64,000 nucleotides of DNA from Paenibacillus sp. RC334 (GCF_030034735.1 NZ_CP125370.1:496001-560000), one strand, 5' to 3'. Positions 22,394 through 32,725 are shown, numbered from the stretch's first letter. The notes: generated by a model from the letters alone, not told the origin. Numbers and translations: made by a program.

Positions 22394-23278
22394 ATGTCAG
22401 AAGTTAAGGGATTGGGCTTAACCCCATCTCCAATAGATAAAAGGGATATTCTTATGTCTTCTATTTTGCCGCCTTTTATTATTCCATCAAAATTTGAAGT
22501 TAAAGAAATAACTCCGGTAAGAGATCAGGGACACGAAGGAACGTGCGTTGGATTCTCATGTGCTGTAGGTATGAAAGAGTGGCAAGAGAGAGATAAACAT
22601 GTCGGACTCTCACCCAGATACCTTTATGAGAAGGCAAAAGCAGCAGATACAACTCCAGATAATACACCTCGATGTACTCCTGATGGAGACGGGACATCTA
22701 TTAGGGTAGCCATGGATATACTGAAAAAACAGGGAGTATGTGAAGAAAGCTTTTGGAAGTATGAAGCCTGTAATCCTGGTAGTCCCCAAGCTGGAGCAGA
22801 AACAAATGCAGCAAAATATAAAATAAAAGCATATGCAAATCTGGATACGATAAAAGCAATGCAGAGAAGCTTAGTTGTAAATGGCCCTTTTGTAGTCGGG
22901 ACATCAGTATACAAAAACTGGATGGATCCAAACGTAGCAGCTACAGGTAAAATACCTTTACCCGGAAGTAGTGAATTTATAGGTGGACATGCCATATGTA
23001 TTGTAGGCTTCGATGATGAAACCCAAATGTTTAAATTTAAAAATTCTTGGGGAACAAGTTGGGGAGATAATGGATTTGGCTACTTACCTTATGATTATCG
23101 TATTCAAACCCAAGCGGAACATTTCTTTTTCGAAGCATATAGCGCAACGGATCTAATCGACAATGTTGACGCCTTAGTCGGTGCTAAGGAGAAAATATTG
23201 CAGCAAATGGGTGAAGAGTTTAAAGAAGAGGTTGAGCTTCACCATTGGGGAGGAGATCAGGTTATTAAATATCACTAG
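22394..23278 (+). CDS. Papain-like cysteine protease (peptidase family C1)
   Basis: A 294-residue protein starting at ATG 22,394 behind AAAGGAGG. All papain active-site elements are present in order: oxyanion Gln and catalytic Cys in RDQGHEGTCVGFS near residue 51, catalytic His in IGGHAICIVGFDD near 199, and Asn in FKNSWGTSWGDNGFGYLP near 217. The opening SPIDKRDILM resembles the start of bacterial C1A enzymes. No signal peptide or pro-region is visible, so it would be cytoplasmic or leave the cell by a non-classical route. A chagasin-like inhibitor begins 16 bases downstream, making this a protease-inhibitor pair in one transcript. Confidence 0.9.
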   Translation: MSEVKGLGLTPSPIDKRDILMSSILPPFIIPSKFEVKEITPVRDQGHEGTCVGFSCAVGMKEWQERDKHVGLSPRYLYEKAKAADTTPDNTPRCTPDGDGTSIRVAMDILKKQGVCEESFWKYEACNPGSPQAGAETNAAKYKIKAYANLDTIKAMQRSLVVNGPFVVGTSVYKNWMDPNVAATGKIPLPGSSEFIGGHAICIVGFDDETQMFKFKNSWGTSWGDNGFGYLPYDYRIQTQAEHFFFEAYSATDLIDNVDALVGAKEKILQQMGEEFKEEVELHHWGGDQVIKYH

Positions 23279-23294
23279 AAAGTCAGGTGATTTA

Positions 23295-23609
23295 ATGATC
23301 ATTTCCATTGAAGAGAAGGACAATGGTAAAATCCTCCGTCTAAAAAAGGGCGAAGCCTTTCAGATTACCCTACTTGAAAATGCATCTACAGGATATACAT
23401 GGTTGGAAGAAATCGTTTCAGAGAAAAATGTGGTTTTGCTTGAGAAAGAAGATTATGTTGGTAACCACACTGTAATTGGAGGATCTGGTGTCCGAGCTTG
23501 GACGTATACGGCAAATGAAGCAGGTCAGAGAAAGGTGAGATTTCATTACCAAAGGCCGTGGCTACAGGAGGCTGTAAAAAGTTTTGAAATTACGATTATT
23601 GTCATATAG
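23295..23609 (+). CDS. Chagasin-family cysteine protease inhibitor (I42)
   Basis: A 104-residue protein; ATG 23,295 follows TCAGGTGAT, while the longer open frame upstream overlaps the protease and is not used. All three inhibitory loops of chagasin are visible: NASTGYTW (loop BC, consensus NPTTGY-W), GGSGVRAWTY (loop DE, consensus GG-G-R-W-Y) and the RPW loop in YQRPWLQEAV. The family blocks papain-type enzymes by inserting these loops into the active-site cleft. Its natural target is most likely the protease encoded 16 bases upstream. No signal peptide. Confidence 0.9.
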   Translation: MIISIEEKDNGKILRLKKGEAFQITLLENASTGYTWLEEIVSEKNVVLLEKEDYVGNHTVIGGSGVRAWTYTANEAGQRKVRFHYQRPWLQEAVKSFEITIIVI

Positions 23610-23634
23610 GGACGCTGAAAAGCGTTCCTTTTTA
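23609..23634 (+). terminator. Terminator of the protease-inhibitor operon
   Basis: GGGACGCT-GAAA-AGCGTTCC, an 8-bp stem with one G-T pair, then TTTTTATT. It starts at the stop codon of the inhibitor gene. Confidence 0.85.
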
Positions 23635-25259
<1,625 letters not shown>

Positions 25260-25271
25260 TTAAGGTTGATC

Positions 25272-25298
25272 AGGTGGGGGGTAACCTCCACCTTTTTT
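25272..25298 (+). terminator. Terminator of metY
   Basis: AGGTGGGGG and CCTCCACCT pair with one G-T pair around GTAA and are followed by TTTTTT. Confidence 0.8.
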
Positions 25299-25323
25299 GC
25301 GTCCATGTCATGAATAAATAGCG

Positions 25324-25368
25324 TTGACAACATACCCCCGCAGGTATATATTATACCCCATAGGGTAT
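25324..25368 (+). promoter_or_regulatory. Promoter with two CsoR/CstR-like operators
   Basis: TTGACA (25,324-25,329), 17-base spacer, TATATT (25,347-25,352). ATACCCCCGCAGGTAT (25,332-25,347) fills the spacer and ATACCCCATAGGGTAT (25,353-25,368) follows the -10. Both match the ATACC-C/G-rich-GGTAT type bound by CsoR-family repressors, including the persulfide sensor CstR. The centres are 21 bases apart, two helical turns. The promoter should open under sulfide/persulfide stress; that link is inferred. Confidence 0.7.
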
Positions 25369-25384
25369 ATTGGGAGGGGAAGAA

Positions 25385-27346
25385 ATGAGCAGAAAAATAG
25401 TTATTATTGGCGGGGTAGCAGGTGGAGCTTCTGCGGCGGCGAGATTGCGTAGATGGAATGAGGAAGACGAGATTATGATGTTTGAGCGCGGAGAGCATGT
25501 TTCTTTTGCGAACTGTGGTCTTCCTTACTATATTGGCGGCACGATCCATGCGCGGGAGAAGCTGTTCCTCCAGACACCTCAAGGGATTCGAGAACGTTTT
25601 AATATAGATGTGAGGGTACTCACCGAAGTGATTGAAATAGACCGAGAGCAGAAGCTCATCCGCTTCCGTGATGTAATGACAGGAACAATGGGGGAGCAAC
25701 CGTACGACTTGGTGGTTTTGTCCCCAGGGGCCAAACCGATGATACCGGATATTCCCGGATTAAACGAAGCTACTAATCTATTCACGCTAAGAAATATTCC
25801 TGATACGGACGTGATTAAGGCATATGTAGATGAAAAGCACCCGCGACATGCTACTGTAATCGGCGGTGGATTTATCGGGCTGGAAATGGCTGAGAATCTG
25901 CGGGAGCGTGGACTTGCGGTAACGATTATCGACCAGGGAGAACAATTGCTTAATCCGCTAGATCCTGAAATGGCTAAACTGGTAGAACAGCATATGAAGC
26001 TGAACGGGGTGGAGGTGCGCTTAAAGGAAGGGGTCGCGGCTTTTGCAGCTCAGGGTACACGGCTCCTTTTAGCTTCGGGAGGTGTGCTTCAGACGGATTT
26101 GGTTATTCTGGCGATTGGTGTTGTTCCCGAAAATGAACTGGCCAAGCAAAGCGGATTGGAGCTTGGTTTTCGCGGGGCTATTCAGGTAAACGCTCAATTG
26201 CAAACCAGTGATCCGGCCATTTATGCGGTAGGAGGCGCCATTCAGGTCAAAGATCGCAATCACGGGTTTGCAACTATGGTATCGCTGGCCTGGGGAGCCA
26301 ATCGGCAGGGTCGTTTGGTGGCGGATCATATGAACGGTCAGGCCATTTCTTATGATGGCGCGCTCGGAACGTCCGTGATCAAGACCTTTGCCTTGACCGC
26401 AGCATCTACAGGCAATAACGAAAAAACATTGCTGCGGCTGGGTGTTCCCTATAAGGCTGTTCATATTCATCCCGCTTCGCATGCGGGTTATTATCCCGGA
26501 GCATCGCCAATTTCCATGAAGCTACTCTTTAACCCGGAGACTGGAATGATATATGGGGCACAGGCCGTTGGAGTCGATGGAGTAGACAAAAGGATTGATG
26601 TGATTGCGACCGCCATTCGTGGACATTTGGAGGTGTGTGAGCTGGCTGATATCGAACTCGCTTATGCACCCCCGTATTCTTCGGCCAAAGATCCTGTCAA
26701 TATGGCTGGTTATGTGGCTTCGAATATCATGGATGGGCTGGTCCAAACGATGCAATGGCATGAAGTCGATGATTTTTACCGCACAGGCGGCGTTATTATT
26801 GATGTCAGGGATGAGGTGGAGCTGCAAGCAGGAGTCATTCCGGGCTCTATCCATATTCCTTTGGCAGAGCTGAGAGGACGAATGTCGGAAATCCCCCATG
26901 ATCAAGAGATGGCGGTATCCTGTCAGGTTGGCTTGCGGGGCTATATTGCGGCTCGAATGCTGACCCAATACGGATATCAGGTGAGAAACGTTGATGGTGG
27001 CTACAAGACATATTCAGTTATGGCTGAACGGGATTCTGATTCTGATCTGCCAGGGGGCGAACTGGACGAGGAAGCCAAAGACGGATCCGGCACAGAGCTA
27101 ACCCTGCTGGATGCCTGTGGATTGCAATGTCCTGGTCCTATTCTCAAGGTATATGAAGCCGTTAAGGCACTGGAAGAAGGGCAAAAGCTGGAGGTTACCG
27201 CAACCGATTTCGGTTTTGCGAGAGATATTGAAGCATGGTGCCTCAAAACCGGGAATACGTTGGAATCTTTGGGAGTGTCCCAAGACAAGGTTAAGGCTGT
27301 GGTACGCAAAGGTTACAGCAAGTCGCCTGCTGTTAACAGCCAATAG
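25385..27346 (+). CDS. CoA-disulfide reductase / rhodanese / TusA fusion protein
   Basis: A 653-residue protein starting at ATG 25,385 behind GGGAGGGGAAG. Residues 1-440 form a pyridine nucleotide-disulfide oxidoreductase with the FAD motif IVIIGGVAGGASAAARLRR, the CoADR-type single Cys in FANCGLPYYIGG near residue 43 and a second nucleotide site VIGGGFIGLEMAE. Residues 455-550 form a rhodanese domain with active-site SCQVGLRGY. Residues 570-650 form a TusA domain with DACGLQCPGPILK. It combines reduction of CoA persulfides with sulfane-sulfur transfer to a TusA carrier. The upstream CsoR/CstR-like sites agree with a role in persulfide homeostasis. No regulator gene is adjacent. Confidence 0.9.
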   Translation: MSRKIVIIGGVAGGASAAARLRRWNEEDEIMMFERGEHVSFANCGLPYYIGGTIHAREKLFLQTPQGIRERFNIDVRVLTEVIEIDREQKLIRFRDVMTGTMGEQPYDLVVLSPGAKPMIPDIPGLNEATNLFTLRNIPDTDVIKAYVDEKHPRHATVIGGGFIGLEMAENLRERGLAVTIIDQGEQLLNPLDPEMAKLVEQHMKLNGVEVRLKEGVAAFAAQGTRLLLASGGVLQTDLVILAIGVVPENELAKQSGLELGFRGAIQVNAQLQTSDPAIYAVGGAIQVKDRNHGFATMVSLAWGANRQGRLVADHMNGQAISYDGALGTSVIKTFALTAASTGNNEKTLLRLGVPYKAVHIHPASHAGYYPGASPISMKLLFNPETGMIYGAQAVGVDGVDKRIDVIATAIRGHLEVCELADIELAYAPPYSSAKDPVNMAGYVASNIMDGLVQTMQWHEVDDFYRTGGVIIDVRDEVELQAGVIPGSIHIPLAELRGRMSEIPHDQEMAVSCQVGLRGYIAARMLTQYGYQVRNVDGGYKTYSVMAERDSDSDLPGGELDEEAKDGSGTELTLLDACGLQCPGPILKVYEAVKALEEGQKLEVTATDFGFARDIEAWCLKTGNTLESLGVSQDKVKAVVRKGYSKSPAVNSQ

Positions 27347-27436
27347 TGGTGGTAGTAGAAGAAACAAGCAGGACAGCGTCGATGCTATCCTTTTTACTTG
27401 GAATCCTCTAAGCGCTGTTTCCTTTTTAACCACAGA

Positions 27437-27814
27437 TCAAGGACGACGGTTTTTAAAATAGTTCATAACCCATCCAATGTGATTGAGATGATCTGTCACT
27501 TCGCCATGCAGGGCACCAAAAAAAGTATCTTGAAGCTCTACGTCAACGGTACCCTTTTCCGCCAGTGCATGGTAAGCCTGCTTAAGCTCCTCTTCGCTGT
27601 CAAAGTCGAGAATGATTTGTACATGCTGCGCTTTTAGCGGTTTACCGTAGGAATCAGAAAAATGAATGTGACTGCTGCCCAGGTGAAGCTCAGCGTGTAA
27701 AAGCTTGCCCTCCTGCTTGTTCAGCACTTTAATTTCTCCGCCCAAAACAGACTGATAATAATCCACCGTTTGCTGGACATCGTTCACAATGACAAAAGGG
27801 CTTGCACTTCTCAT
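27437..27814 (-). CDS. VOC-family (glyoxalase/PhnB-like) protein
   Basis: A 125-residue protein with two beta-alpha-beta-beta-beta units of the vicinal oxygen chelate fold: SPFVIVNDVQQTVDYYQSVL in the first and VQIILDFDSEEELKQAYHAL in the second. The likely metal ligands follow the family (H in ELHLGSSHIHF, D/E and the terminal GWVMNY). It is the PhnB-like subgroup of unknown substrate. Start ATG at 27,814 is preceded by AAGGAGAT on the minus strand. It stands alone between convergent genes. Confidence 0.8.
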   Translation of the reverse strand: MRSASPFVIVNDVQQTVDYYQSVLGGEIKVLNKQEGKLLHAELHLGSSHIHFSDSYGKPLKAQHVQIILDFDSEEELKQAYHALAEKGTVDVELQDTFFGALHGEVTDHLNHIGWVMNYFKNRRP

Positions 27815-27984
27815 GGGTTCATCTCCTTTTAGGTCTTTATGTAGTTACTATACATTATTTACGTTGCCTACAGGGTTTACCCCTTTTCATTTCAAATTAT
27901 GGCTTGGTTCACTGTGTGACGTCTGTTACAATAGAAGGGACATTTACGAATGGATAGAAAAAAGATCGGACGGTGAGCATTTCT

Positions 27985-28278
27985 ATGCTTTGGGAAGCAG
28001 CTATATATTTTGTGATTTTGGTAATTTCTGCTCTAAGCGTGATTGTGGTATCAGGTAGCCGGAGGACGGCGAGTACAATTCTTCTGGTGCCCATCGTTTT
28101 ATTTTGTACGATATTTATGGTGCAAGGTTCAGTACTTACAGCGGTGAAGCACCCGACGATGGGCGCTAATGTTGGTTCGGGCATGGCATTTTTAACAACT
28201 TGGGTAGTCACCGGAATATTGTTTGCTGTGACGATTGTGATTACTTTCGTTAAATATAGCAAGAAGAACAAGGCGTAA
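27985..28278 (+). CDS. Small three-span membrane protein, unknown
   Basis: A 97-residue protein. ATG 27,985 with CGGTGAG in front is preferred over GTG 27,973. Three hydrophobic segments are clear (AIYFVILVISALSVIVV; TILLVPIVLFCTIFMV; FLTTWVVTGILFAVTIVITF), and the tail is strongly basic (KYSKKNKA), so the C-terminus should face the cytoplasm. No family recognised. A terminator follows. Confidence 0.6.
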   Translation: MLWEAAIYFVILVISALSVIVVSGSRRTASTILLVPIVLFCTIFMVQGSVLTAVKHPTMGANVGSGMAFLTTWVVTGILFAVTIVITFVKYSKKNKA

Positions 28279-28302
28279 TTCAGCCTTAACCTCAGATGAA
28301 TC

Positions 28303-28335
28303 AGGGCTTGCGGTCATTTGCCGAAAGCCCTTTTT
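28303..28335 (+). terminator. Terminator
   Basis: AGGGCTTGCGG and CCGAAAGCCCT pair around TCATTTG with one bulge, then TTTTTG. Confidence 0.75.
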
Positions 28336-28473
28336 GTATTTAATTAGCATGTACCGATTTACCTCAAGAAGATACCTGTTGTGGAGCGTTTGGAAAAAAA
28401 TAGAGCTGGATTTCAAAAAGAGGTTTACAGGATTAGTTGGGAAGTGTATACATATAGTAAGGAGGCGATTGCC

Positions 28474-28596
28474 ATGAGTGATCGTGCATTTCATCTGTTC
28501 TATATTATTTTCCTGACGGTTCTGGCATTAGGAAGCGTTGGTGGAATCGTCTGGTGGCTGCGTTCTATCGGTCGTCAGGAGAAAGAAAAAAACTGA
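28474..28596 (+). CDS. 40-residue single-span membrane peptide
   Basis: ATG 28,474 has a perfect AAGGAGG 10 bases upstream; the longer frame from 28,381 has none. The peptide is one membrane helix (HLFYIIFLTVLALGSVGGIVWWL) with a basic tail RSIGRQEKEKN. The good ribosome-binding site makes translation likely. Function unknown. Confidence 0.6.
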   Translation: MSDRAFHLFYIIFLTVLALGSVGGIVWWLRSIGRQEKEKN

Positions 28597-28620
28597 ATTT
28601 GAACCGGACTGTAAAAGTCT

Positions 28621-28653
28621 AAAATGCAGCTTCCAGTAGGAGGGTGCATTTTT
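28621..28653 (+). terminator. Hairpin terminator
   Basis: AAAATGCA and TGCATTTT form a perfect 8-bp stem around a 16-base loop, then TATG. TATAAT at 28,660-28,665 directly after may be the -10 of the next gene. Confidence 0.5.
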
Positions 28654-28735
28654 ATGTGTTATAATGGGAACATACGTTCTTTGTGATGGTGATCCTGGCC
28701 GTTGGTTGCTTGGGAAACCTGGAAAGGGAGGAAAG

Positions 28736-29047
28736 ATGATGTTGCCTGATTTGGAACGAAAGCTGTTACGGATTCTGTATAACTATTTTGCCCAGCATCG
28801 CCATATGCCGACGATGACGGAATTGACCGTCAAAACGGGGAAGAGGGACAGCGAGATTACAGCCGCTTTGCGGCATATGGAACAGGAGCGTTATATTACA
28901 TGGGAAAATAACTCCAGTACTCAGCATGTGGTTTTGCTGGAAGGGTGGGAGCGGCCTTCGACGGACAGGGGCACCCGCCCGGAAACAGGGCGATCAACTA
29001 CGCCAACCACGCCGCAGGGCGGCACGGAATACTGGACGAATTATTAG
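28736..29047 (+). CDS. Small winged-helix DNA-binding protein
   Basis: A 103-residue protein, start ATG 28,736 directly behind GGGAGGAAAG. Residues 1-68 form a winged helix (LERKLLRILYNYFAQHRHMP, TMTELTVKTGKRDSEITAAL, EQERYITWEN), similar to the LexA N-terminal and MarR-like domains. The last 35 residues are a low-complexity Thr/Pro/Gly tail (TGRSTTPTTPQGG). No ligand or protease domain follows. Target unknown; it probably acts as a small regulator. Confidence 0.6.
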   Translation: MMLPDLERKLLRILYNYFAQHRHMPTMTELTVKTGKRDSEITAALRHMEQERYITWENNSSTQHVVLLEGWERPSTDRGTRPETGRSTTPTTPQGGTEYWTNY

Positions 29048-29157
29048 AGTAGAACACAAAGCTGGAAAATTAATGAGTTTTTAAGGTGCATATCATTTAG
29101 TTTTAAGAAAGGGGGACTATAATGACCCTATTAACCCCTTTTTGATCAAGCTATAGG

Positions 29158-29190
29158 CCCTGCCGGTGTATCGGCGGGGTCATTTTTTTT
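29158..29190 (+). terminator. Terminator
   Basis: CCCTGCCG and CGGCGGGG pair with one G-T around GTGTAT, followed shortly by eight T. Confidence 0.75.
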
Positions 29191-29933
29191 GTTCATAGAT
29201 GCTCTCGGCGGTACTTGCTAGATACATATGTACATTAAAAATCCCCCGGGGATCATCCGGAGGATGGGTGCAGCTTGCGTGAACTGCACGGCCTGCTCGA
29301 ACTTCATGGTTCGACGGCATAATATATATTCAACCCCTGCTGCCTTGCATAATATGGTCAGCATGTTCATAAGGGGCAGTCCGATTCCACTGCTCATTTT
29401 CCAAACGACAAAAGCCCTACCTCTCTTTCGTCCTTGCGGCTCCGATGACCGCGCCAGTGTGAATGTGAAAATCTTCGGCAAAAGCTCAAAATTCTACATT
29501 AGGGTTATACATAAAATTTGGAGAAGCTCCATGCGGTGATTAGGAGTAATAGCTTGTTGCGCGGAATCCTATGGGGTTTAATACATACTTTAATAGTATA
29601 GCAAGAACGATTATAAAATGCAAGGCATTTCTGGTTTTATTGATGATAGATTGGAAAAAATGACGGATAAGACTGTATTAGCGCTCCAGAGCCGCAAACT
29701 GCTTGAGACTTGGCGGTGTTGAGTTGGCCATCCAACTTGTTGCCTTTGGCATAAGCCTTGTCTTCACGGACATAGTAGGCAACGCCCACTGGCCAACCTG
29801 ATCACCAAGGCTCGAAAGCTGTGGTGTGTTCCGTATTTGATTTTCCATGATACAAATTTACCACATGAAAAGTCCAACGGCAGATCATAAAGCGGTTAAA
29901 TTCCGCTCAAAAAAAAGTCATAATATTTTGATT
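29191..29933. other. Gene-poor stretch with a decayed minus-strand remnant
   Basis: I trust no intact gene here. On the minus strand 29,676-29,800 still reads as protein in two frames (QVGQWA, then YYVREDKAYAKGNKLDGQLN), joined by a one-base shift near 29,780, so it is a small fragment of a lost gene whose family I do not recognise. Overlapping frames of 87-103 codons on both strands at 29,218-29,539 have no ribosome-binding sites and look accidental. Confidence 0.4.
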
Positions 29934-30206
29934 CTAACTAATGGATATATACATAATTGCTTTATCGACAGGATTTACAGATACTCTCATTGATTTACAT
30001 ACGCTTGCAAAACATCTTACTGCTAAATAATCCTTAAATGCTTCACCTAGATACCATTGGTGCGGTAGTAAAACTAATTCCCCCGCCTCTCTTATAAAGG
30101 TATTGTTTAAGAATGTCCACAACTCAATGATTGATTTTTCAGATGACCTCTGGATCAACTCAATATTGACTTTGTATTCTTTCTCTTCCGAATAATTAAT
30201 ACCCAT
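29934..30206 (-). CDS. Hypothetical protein
   Basis: A 90-residue protein beginning MGINYSEEKEYKVNIELIQR with SIIELWTFLNNTFIREAGEL and a hydrophobic end (PVDKAIMYISIS). It follows the gene at 30,219 after 12 bases on the same strand. AT-rich codon use differs from the conserved genes to the right. Its size and position suggest an immunity-type or orphan protein, but nothing identifies it. Confidence 0.4.
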   Translation of the reverse strand: MGINYSEEKEYKVNIELIQRSSEKSIIELWTFLNNTFIREAGELVLLPHQWYLGEAFKDYLAVRCFASVCKSMRVSVNPVDKAIMYISIS

Positions 30207-30218
30207 AGAATTATTTCT

Positions 30219-30602
30219 CTACAAACTATATGCAATTGGATTTATTTCACCAGAGTCCATCACTTTTTCAATAAACCTTTTTGAAATACCCCTTACTTTA
30301 CTTAACATAATTTGAGCATGCTCCTTATACTCAACGATTTTACACTCTTCAAAATGTGACCCTATCTCTTGTAATACTTGCACTTTAGTATCGTCATCAA
30401 AAACTGGAATATGTAAAACGGCATTTGAATCACCTGTTTCGAATGGCAAAAGAAAAAATTGAGCCAATACTGATAGATTCTCCTCAATAGTCTCATTTAT
30501 TTTAATTTTTTTAATGCTAGGTCTATCAAAAATAGTGGTCTTGTTGTTATTTTCGATAGTTGTTTGTTCTTGATTATTTAAAATCTCTTCAAATAGTTTC
30601 AT
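30219..30602 (-). CDS. Hypothetical protein
   Basis: A 127-residue protein. The start is set at 30,602 (MKLFEEILNNQEQTT) because GAGGAGGAAT stands just before it; the frame extends 21 codons further without such a site. It is acidic and helical with a hydrophobic centre (NLSVLAQFFLLPFETGDSNA) and ends GEINPIAYSL. Another unknown gene follows 12 bases later on the same strand. AT-rich, unlike its right-hand neighbours. Confidence 0.5.
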   Translation of the reverse strand: MKLFEEILNNQEQTTIENNNKTTIFDRPSIKKIKINETIEENLSVLAQFFLLPFETGDSNAVLHIPVFDDDTKVQVLQEIGSHFEECKIVEYKEHAQIMLSKVRGISKRFIEKVMDSGEINPIAYSL

Positions 30603-30652
30603 CTTTATTCCTCCTCTATAAAAACACAATAACAAATACTTAGTACTAAGAC

Positions 30653-30696
30653 AAAAAGAGAACACAAGAATTGAGGAGTAATTGTGTTCTCTTTTT
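30653..30696. terminator. Strong bidirectional terminator
   Basis: AAAAAGAGAACACAA and TTGTGTTCTCTTTTT form a perfect 15-bp stem around a 14-base loop, with U runs on either strand. Confidence 0.9.
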
Positions 30697-30699
30697 GGG

Positions 30700-30981
30700 C
30701 TATTTAGTTGTAAAAGTCACTTTAGCTCCATTGGTTGATAAGTTAAAGCCAGTAGCTCCTGTCACTGAGACACCGCCATAAAGTTTTGCTGAATGAAGCC
30801 CTGAGTTGCTATATACTGTTTCTCCTTGATTTGTTACATATGTGGGAACTCCATTTGTTGGATAATTAAAGGTATCCTTTTGTCCATTAGACCAAACTAA
30901 AGAAATATTAACATGAATTATTTTATTCTTTTTATCATCCATTGTAATAGTCCAATTTCCCAATGCAGTGCTTCCATCCAC
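30700..30981 (-). pseudogene. C-terminal fragment of an unknown beta-rich protein
   Basis: The frame continues upstream of GTG 30,981 to about 31,014 (TFNSATCCLTSIVDGSTALG) and then meets a stop, with no start codon or ribosome-binding site. What remains is beta-rich and polar (NKIIHVNISLVWSNGQKDTF; SAKLYGGVSVTGATGF). It looks like the last domain of a longer, possibly surface or secreted protein. A perfect 15-bp terminator follows, which supports that it once was a transcribed gene end. Confidence 0.45.
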
Positions 30982-31200
30982 AATGCTCGTTAAGCAGCAT
31001 GTTGCAGAATTAAATGTTTACACTCGCAGGTGAGATATGTAGACGGATTTAAGTGTTTCAATCTATATATGGTTGATTAAAAGGCACTTATAGGATTTGT
31101 GCAGATTGCTCAAGCAAGAAGGTTAACTTTTGCCGACCGGACTCCGATATTGAATAAATAAGATATTTTGTGAGTGTACGGATGAAAAGAGGGTAGCATT

Positions 31201-32703
31201 TTGCCGATCTATAAGCGTTTTATTCAGCATGTTATCCTGAACTATATTATAGGTTCGTTTATAGCTGTTCTGTTGGTGGGCGCGATTTTTATATTTTCCA
31301 CGTTAAATGTAGCCCATTATGAATTTTTAGGTCTTATGAAGATCATTACTTTTTCCAGTATTATTATGATTGCTTGTGAAACGCTGGTATTTCGGATGCA
31401 TCTGGGACCGGTTCGTCACTTTTTTCTGGATAAGCGGACGACGTTCGAGGATGTAGAAGCGATGTATATACGGATTCACCGTCTGCCTAATCTGTCTGTG
31501 TTACGTATTATGGGACCGCATTTGCTCGGTTTTTCCATCCCGGCAGCTGGTATGGCCATATGGATGATTGATACCGGACAGCTTGCCTTGCCCTTCTATT
31601 ATGTAGGGATTGCCTGTATAGGGGCTTGTCTGGTTGCTTCGATGCACGCGATGATTGAATTTTTCTTGACGATGAGGGCGATCCGTCCGTTGCTGATAGA
31701 AATTAGAGACCGAACTTATCAGAAATATGGAATTAACATATCGCTTCGGGGACGGGTATTACTATCGCTCCGGCACAAATTTCAGCTGAGTGCAACGTTG
31801 ATTGGTGCTTTTCCGCTGTTTTTATTTTGCCTGGCTACGCAGATTCGGCTGGAACATCTGGATGAGGCACTTTCCAGCTCCTATTGGTTATGGGCGGGCA
31901 CGATTTTACTATTTGGTGTGGCCTTTGCTTATCTGGGAGGTTGGCTGTTAACCCGTGAGATTGAGCAGCCAATTCACCATTTGCTGGAAAAGATGAATGA
32001 AGTGAAGGAAGGCCGCCTGAACGATAAGGCTAGCGATTTGTACTCTGACGAATTTGCGAAGCTGGTTGAAGGCTTTAACATCATGGTCGAGGGATTGAAG
32101 GAACGGGAAGACAAAAACAGTCAGCTACAGGAAAGTTATTTCGCCACCTTGGCGGCAGCACTGGATGCGAGGGACGCTTATACCGCAGGACATTCTTTGC
32201 GTGTGGCTGAATACTCGGTGATTATTGGGCGAAGGGGCGGCTTGAACGAGACGGAGCTCGACCTTTTGCGCAAAACGGCATTACTGCATGATATCGGCAA
32301 AATCGGCGTAGCCGATGCCGTGCTGCTCAAGGATGGCAAGCTGACGGACGAGGAATTTGACCAGATTAAAATGCACCCGGTCATGGGAGAAAGCATTCTC
32401 CGCCAGGTGGAGCCGGCCGATGCCATGGCTCCTTATTTGCCCGGCGTGCGTTCGCACCATGAGCGTTATGATGGCAAAGGATATCCAGACCAGCTCTGCG
32501 GGGAGGATATCCCGCTATTTGGACGGATCATTGCGGTAGCGGATGCGTATGATGCGATGACGTCTGACCGCCCATACCGGAAGGGTATGCAGAAAGAAAA
32601 AGCGGTTATGATATTGGAAGACGGAAAAGGAACCCAGTGGGACCCTTACTTTGCCGAATTATTTGTCGATGAATGGCGCCGGAACAAAGGCATCATGAGT
32701 TGA
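31201..32703 (+). CDS. HAMP and HD-GYP domain protein, probable cyclic-di-GMP phosphodiesterase
   Basis: A 500-residue membrane protein starting at TTG 31,201 (AGAGGGT 9 bases before). The N-terminal 240 residues hold five to six hydrophobic segments, followed by a HAMP linker (EQPIHHLLEKMNEVKEGRLN). The catalytic domain has the HD pair in LLHDIGKIG near residue 363 and HHERYDGKGYPDQL near 420, where the third Gly-Tyr-Pro element defines HD-GYP. Such proteins hydrolyse cyclic-di-GMP and lower its level, often promoting motility over biofilm. The unusual multi-span sensor part would respond to a membrane-associated signal. Confidence 0.88.
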   Translation: MPIYKRFIQHVILNYIIGSFIAVLLVGAIFIFSTLNVAHYEFLGLMKIITFSSIIMIACETLVFRMHLGPVRHFFLDKRTTFEDVEAMYIRIHRLPNLSVLRIMGPHLLGFSIPAAGMAIWMIDTGQLALPFYYVGIACIGACLVASMHAMIEFFLTMRAIRPLLIEIRDRTYQKYGINISLRGRVLLSLRHKFQLSATLIGAFPLFLFCLATQIRLEHLDEALSSSYWLWAGTILLFGVAFAYLGGWLLTREIEQPIHHLLEKMNEVKEGRLNDKASDLYSDEFAKLVEGFNIMVEGLKEREDKNSQLQESYFATLAAALDARDAYTAGHSLRVAEYSVIIGRRGGLNETELDLLRKTALLHDIGKIGVADAVLLKDGKLTDEEFDQIKMHPVMGESILRQVEPADAMAPYLPGVRSHHERYDGKGYPDQLCGEDIPLFGRIIAVADAYDAMTSDRPYRKGMQKEKAVMILEDGKGTQWDPYFAELFVDEWRRNKGIMS

Positions 32704-32725
32704 CCCTATGCTGTATATCCACCAG

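Noticed and set aside
29218..29539. Overlapping 87- and 103-codon frames on both strands
   Set aside because: No ribosome-binding sites; neither protein resembles anything I know. Likely accidental.
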